Below are positions 60,301-64,000 of a stretch of DNA of 64,000 nt, piece after piece. The stretch covers positions 1,002,134-1,066,133 of the forward strand of contig CM055618.1 of NCBI GenBank assembly GCA_029379385.1, in the 5' to 3' direction. The translations under genes and the position numbers were made by a program. Position 1 is the first letter of the stretch, and every line of letters begins with the position of its first letter. The DNA comes from Quillaja saponaria. Taxonomy: Eukaryota; Streptophyta; Magnoliopsida; Fabales; Quillajaceae. The notes under the pieces are model-generated. The model was not told where the DNA came from. It did not search any database and saw only the letters and a list, made by a program, of their open reading frames with translations.

Positions 60301-63300
60301 TTTTAATCTACCCTTTTGTAAAATGATCTTCCATTTAAGGTTCTTTACGTAGCCATTAAACGTGCTTTATGCCTTTACATAGCATATAGAGCCTTCGTGT
60401 CTTGTTTCTCTTGTGTATTATTCTACAGGATTAGCATAAAGCACTTATTAAACCTAAATGGCAGCATATCGTGGTTGAAGAAATGAAACCCTTGCCATGA
60501 ATGAAACTTGTTTCTAGCATTCCTAAGAGAAAATAGACAATTGATTGTAAACGGGTCTTTATATTGAAAAGAGGGTTGATAGGGCAAATGACAGATACAA
60601 TACAAGACTAGTTGTAAAGGGATTCACTCAAACGTATAGGATAGATTATCAAGAAACTTTTGCTCTTATAGTTAATATGAATCCCATTAAAGTTCTTTTA
60701 TCCCTTGTGCATCCAATTTTAGTAAGGATTTGCAGAAACAGGATATAAAGAATGATTTCGAACTAATTAGAGATTCCTCATGAGTTTTCTTGTTAAAAGA
60801 CTAAAAGGAAAGTATGTAGGTTGAGTTTTTTTCTTTTCTTTTTGTTCCCCATCTTGTCACTCTTAATTTTTTTATCTTTTTTGTCGTTCAACTTTTAAAA
60901 TTTTTTACTCTTATCCCTCCACCTTGTTACCCTTATAAATATATTTTTTTCCACTTTACCTTTTAAGAAACTTTCAATCTTATCCATTAAACTTGTTATC
61001 CCAACTCCTAGTTTTTTTTTTTTTAACAAAATTTGTTTGTGTGGAATTAATTATTCTAATTTCAATTAAACCTCAAAACTGAATTAATAATTACTATCAT
61101 TTTAATTAAGTTTGCTATTTACAATTAAAATCATATATTTAATTTTAATTACATTTAATCTCAAATAAAAATAAAATATGAATAAAAAATAAATTTACTT
61201 TCAATTAAATATAAAAACTGAATAAAAATAAAACAACTTAATTAATTTGTACACAAAACAGTTTAAATATCTTTTTAGTAATTTGTACACAAAACAACAT
61301 CCTGACCATAGTCTCAGACCATGACTTTTAGATCATCCAAACTAATAGCACTTTTGAGACAAAATGGCATCGGACCTTTCTAATCATGGTATCTAGCTCA
61401 CCATCATACCAAACACGCCCAAAATTCTTATATGGCCTTAAAAAAGTCACCTCGAGCATTGTTTGATAGATTTTAGAAGGCGAAGCTTTCCTTTGGGTAC
61501 CAACGAAGTAATGTTGATCACATCATGTTTATTAAGCTTTGCAATGGAAAGATTATTGTCCTTATTGTTTATGTTGGTCATATAGTTGTGATAGGAAATA
61601 ATTCTAAAAAAGTTACCATATTGAAAAATCATCATGCCAGAGAATTTGAGATTAATGAATTGGGAAAACTTTCTTAGAATGGAAGTAGCTCGTCTGAAAA
61701 AGATATCTCCTGATCTCAAAGGATTTATGTCCTTAACCTACCAAAGGAGAAGGGTATGCTTAGATGCAGGTCTACCGACACAGACTCAGTTTGGTAATGT
61801 TTTTCAAGAGTGTTTTATCTTTTAAAAAGTTTCAATTTGGTAATGCTTCTCAAGAGTGTTTTATCTTTTAAAAGTTATAATACCTAAAAATTGTTTAGTT
61901 AATTTTTTTAAAGGGTGCTTCTTCTATTGCTTTTAAAAAATTAGTAATGCTTTTAAAGATATATACATACTAGTATATATTTTCAATTAATTCATAAATT
62001 ATTTAATTTCTCTTCCTATATATATCATTAATTAATGATAGTTATTTTATCATTTTATACATTCACAGTAACTTATGATTTGTTTTACCAAATACCTTGT
62101 TCATTATTTTTATACTCATGTCAACTTTTATAAGAGATTTACGAAACATAGTTAATTTGGCTTGTTACAAAACAAAACAGCAACTTTTTAAAAGTTACTG
62201 CATTACCAAACTTAATCTTAATGAAACTACTCAACAGTTACAAAGCGGCCACGGGAATGTGTTGATAGGAAAAAATTTATGAAGCACGGATAATGTATTA
62301 GATACGATACTTATCAAATATAGAGATACATCAATTTTAAAATATTAAGATACAATACACCTGAGATACGTTGAATTAAATAATTTTTAAATTATTTATT
62401 GTATGCAAAAATTTAATTAAAATTAATATAATTAAAAAAACAATTGATGATTATAAAGTATAACATATATTTTTATTAAATATAGAAAAAAAAAAAGAAT
62501 TAGTATAAGAAATAAATATATATATATTAAATATATGAAAACAGTAAAAATTATGTTGAGACAAGAGCATTGCACCTAAGCACATCAATCTATATGTTCT
62601 AAAAAAGAAAAGAAGTACGAGAATAAATCAAGCTGTCCCAAAGAGAGAAAACACTCAGTACTCTAATATTAATTTCAAAACTCACGTTTTGAATAAACCC
62701 AAGTGCATTATGAACAAACTTAAGAAAAACATGATGATTGTTGTGTCGTCGACCGAGAAGGGGTTTTCAGACTAGAATTTCATCACTACAAGAGGGATAT
62801 GTGATCTGCAACTAGAGCCCAACTTCAGGCACTCGAATCATCTATGAAGGATAAAGGAGACTCAAAGGAGGAATAAGGATATGCATGGTTTTACCTGTCC
62901 AGTTCGGAAAAACAATTTTGTGTAGCCCACTTGGTACATCTCGGGCAAAATATTGAACTGATGAAGAATTGCAACCGAGACACTAAGTGGATCCTGGGAT
63001 GCAACATTTTCAAGAAGAAGAAATCCATATCTGATTTAATCCCCAAGCCAACCCCACACAAAAAAGGTTAGATACTCGCAGAAAGGAAAGAATTGAAAGG
63101 TAAAAGGCTATAATAAAAGATAAATATATCTTGTTTTACCTTCTAGCAAACTTTTGATGAGACATTCTGGTAGGAAATCCAGACCTTGATATTCGAACCA
63201 CCTCCAGGACTCCACAACATCTCAGTTGCTGTAATACAAGTCCTTGCTCATACAATCCTGGAGACTGAAGGTTGTTGGGCTTAATGCAGCGAATGAAATG

Positions 63301-63345
63301 TGGCGTGGTGCTCTCCAAGCGTTGCATCAATTGGAACAATTGACC
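56740..63345 (-). CDS. class VIII myosin, C-terminal 448 residues (partial gene)
   Basis: Plant-specific unconventional myosin heavy chain (ATM1/ATM2 family), an actin motor associated with plasmodesmata, the cell plate and endocytosis. Six exons (63345-63140, 63030-62895, 58992-58863, 58762-58616, 57997-57930, 57399-56740) join with GT-AG introns into 1347 bases in one frame including the stop. In order: the end of the motor with the FIRCIKPNN and SH1-helix region (QLRCCGVLEVVRISRSGFPT), the converter end (YTKLFFRTGQ), and four IQ motifs (VQSCFRGHHAR, LQSFVRGEKMRK, VIQKHMKARIAR, VIQSVIRGWSVRR). A coiled coil (FLAELQRRVLKAEAALREKE) and the short class VIII tail ending KKWWVRRNSTRIN follow. 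Family members are about 1150-1200 residues, so roughly 60% lies beyond the right edge. No stop or shift is seen, so it looks functional. Confidence 0.95.
57650..57706 (+). mobile_element. RTE/SINE 3' tail in myosin intron
   Basis: ATAGCCTATCCCAACTAGTTTGGGATTTAAGGCTTAG followed by a TTGAG-type tail. The core CCCAACTAGTTTGGGAT is the conserved 3' end shared by plant RTE LINEs and dependent SINEs. It sits in the intron between the last two exons, opposite to the gene. Confidence 0.7.
57930..57997 (-). CDS. myosin VIII exon (fourth IQ motif)
   Basis: 68 bp. With the G carried from the previous exon it reads VIRGWSVRRCSGDIGLLQSG and ends GVK. Acceptor AAAACAG, donor GTAACT. Confidence 0.95.
57998..58615 (-). 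other. myosin intron, 618 bp
   Basis: AT-rich intron bounded by GTAAAG and AAAACAG. No inserted element is recognised. Confidence 0.85.
58616..58762 (-). CDS. myosin VIII exon (second and third IQ motifs)
   Basis: 147 bp encoding (F)VRGEKMRKEYAVLLQ ... AAVVIQKHMKARIARMK ... YDASVVIQS. Phase 1 in and phase 1 out. Acceptor CTTCCAG, donor GTAAAG. Confidence 0.95.
58863..58992 (-). CDS. myosin VIII exon (lever arm start, first IQ)
   Basis: 130 bp encoding IGVLEDTRNHTLHGILRVQS, CFRGHHARCFL and ITSLQS. Acceptor ATGCAG, donor GTATTT. A short 100 bp intron follows. Confidence 0.95.
59228..60075. mobile_element. hAT MITE, 848 bp, in myosin intron
   Basis: It begins CAATGTTTTAAAAGCACTAG and its complement begins CAGTGTTGTGAAAAGCGGG, forming terminal inverted repeats. 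A perfect 8 bp duplication, ATTAATAT, lies at 59220-59227 and 60076-60083. Subterminal GCCTAGGC-type palindromes (GCGCCTAGGC) are dense at both ends. It is non-coding, with an A-run of about 26 at 59884-59909. Confidence 0.9.
60540..60800 (+). pseudogene. copia RT fragment in myosin intron
   Basis: DCKRVFILKR shifts after one base into RVDRANDRYNTRLVVKGF, then TQTYRIDYQETFALIVNMNP and IKVLLSL, and after a further break QDIKNDF. This is the N-terminal part of copia reverse transcriptase (family pattern YKARLVAKGFTQ..GIDYQETF). It is oriented opposite to the host gene, broken by frameshifts, and without LTRs or other domains nearby. Confidence 0.85.
61788..62212. mobile_element. MITE with GTTTGGTAATG termini
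   Basis: The left AGTTTGGTAATG and right CATTACCAAACT ends are exact inverted repeats, each followed inward by AAAAGTT-type sequence. A 46 bp tandem duplication lies at the left end (61790-61835, 61836-61881). No clear target duplication was identified. The open frame at 61634-61825 overlaps the left end and is unassigned. Confidence 0.55.
62895..63030 (-). CDS. myosin VIII exon (converter)
   Basis: 136 bp. With AG from the previous exon it reads R-YGFLLLENVASQDPLSVS ... YQVGYTKLFFRTGQ. Acceptor AATCAG, donor GTAAAA. Confidence 0.95.
63140..63345 (-). CDS. myosin VIII exon (end of motor, SH1 helix)
   Basis: 206 bp encoding GQLFQLMQRLESTTPHFIRC ... QQLRCCGVLEVVRISRSGFP and SHQKFAR(R). Acceptor GCATCCAG, donor GTAAAA. 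A short 109 bp intron separates it from the next exon. Confidence 0.95.
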
Positions 63346-64000
63346 CTGGATGCCAACACAAATAAGTTAGCAAATCTGTGAAAGCAAGACGAATAGAGTA
63401 TGAGATTACCGCAGCTACAAAAAGTAGCAATAAAAAGTACAAGTAAAAAAATGTAGGAACTTCTTGCAATTAGGGTTACAGTAGAAAATAGAGTATTAGT
63501 TAAATGCAAATGCAATGACATCACCCTTAAGGTTCCATGACATCACACGCAAGAAGAAATTGCATTTGCATCACTTAATATTTAATATGTCCAAGTGGTT
63601 ATGGCATTTTCCTCAAGAACCTGACTAAGAGCAAGTTCAGCCTCTAATGGAATGGGTGGCATGCCAAAACTAGTACAAGTATTTCTCATGCTATCCCTTG
63701 GAAATTCATCTCCCAGGTATTTCCTTTCTTTTCTCCTCTACTTAGTTTTAAATTTGGTAGTGGTGTTCTTATTCCTTTCTGGAAAGTTGTTTGGATAGGA
63801 AATGAGTCTTTTGTTGTTACCCTAGAGTTTATCGACTATCAATTCTCTATTTTGCTTTTGCTTCAATTTTTTTTTTGAAGGGTGATGAAGTTACATGGAA
63901 TTTTCACTTTTCAGAGATCTAAATGAAAGGTAAACTTCTAACCTTGCTAATTTGTTAGTTTTTCTTTCACCTGCTAAAGCTTCCCTAACATGCGTGATAG
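63346..64000 (-). other. myosin intron, runs off the window
   Basis: No further motor exon is recognisable before the window edge. The complement of 63600-63720 gives a short open peptide (LGDEFPRDSMRN) with no match to myosin, so the next upstream exon should lie beyond 64000. Confidence 0.6.

Larger units (their letters stand above)
58993..62894 (-). other. myosin intron, 3.9 kb, transposon-rich
   Basis: Intron between the converter exon and the lever-arm exon, bounded by GTAAAA and ATGCAG. It contains the hAT MITE at 59228-60075, a copia RT scrap at 60540-60800 and a MITE at 61788-62212. The remainder (60800-61780 and 62213-62894) is AT-rich with no recognised feature. Confidence 0.85.

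Overview
The window is nuclear DNA from a flowering plant, almost certainly a eudicot. It is very AT-rich, has interrupted genes with GT-AG introns, and carries typical plant transposon families. The species cannot be named from the sequence. Only one clearly functional host gene is visible: the 3' part of a class VIII myosin gene on the minus strand (56740-63345, continuing past the right edge). Its six exons join in one open frame of 448 residues covering the end of the motor, four IQ motifs, a coiled coil and the tail. A broken REM-type B3 transcription-factor gene (27500-28700) is the other host-derived locus. Nearly everything else is transposon.

Layout. 1-4177: intergenic DNA with a G-box direct repeat and a candidate 1.66 kb solo LTR. 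4178-12290: a degenerate tandem array split by a 4.9 kb hAT transposon (dead BED/DUF659/hATC transposase) and by a 2.4 kb solo LTR, both with target-site duplications. 12758-15160: minus-strand remnants of a coiled-coil, retroelement-type ORF. 15366-19156: a chimeric Ty3/gypsy remnant. 19160-27500: gene-poor DNA with a local duplication, a 540 bp hAT MITE containing a tRNA-like Pol III promoter, and a LINE RNase H tail. 27500-36541: the B3 pseudogene, a MULE 5' fragment, a cluster of heat-shock-element-like motifs, a short solo LTR, a Tourist-like MITE and an RTE LINE 3' end.

36547-55453 can be read as one old Ty3/gypsy (Tekay/Del-like) element with a near-matching target duplication. Its 3' LTR was split twice, first by a long-LTR insertion (44219-49596) and then by a Ty1/copia element (49669-53844) whose two halves face opposite directions. 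The right end is the myosin gene. Its 3.9 kb intron holds another hAT MITE, a copia RT scrap and a further MITE.

I found no credible new biological system. The most unusual items are the inside-out copia element, the heat-shock-element cluster, the MITE with a tRNA-like promoter next to its paralogous empty site, and the several dated layers of nesting.
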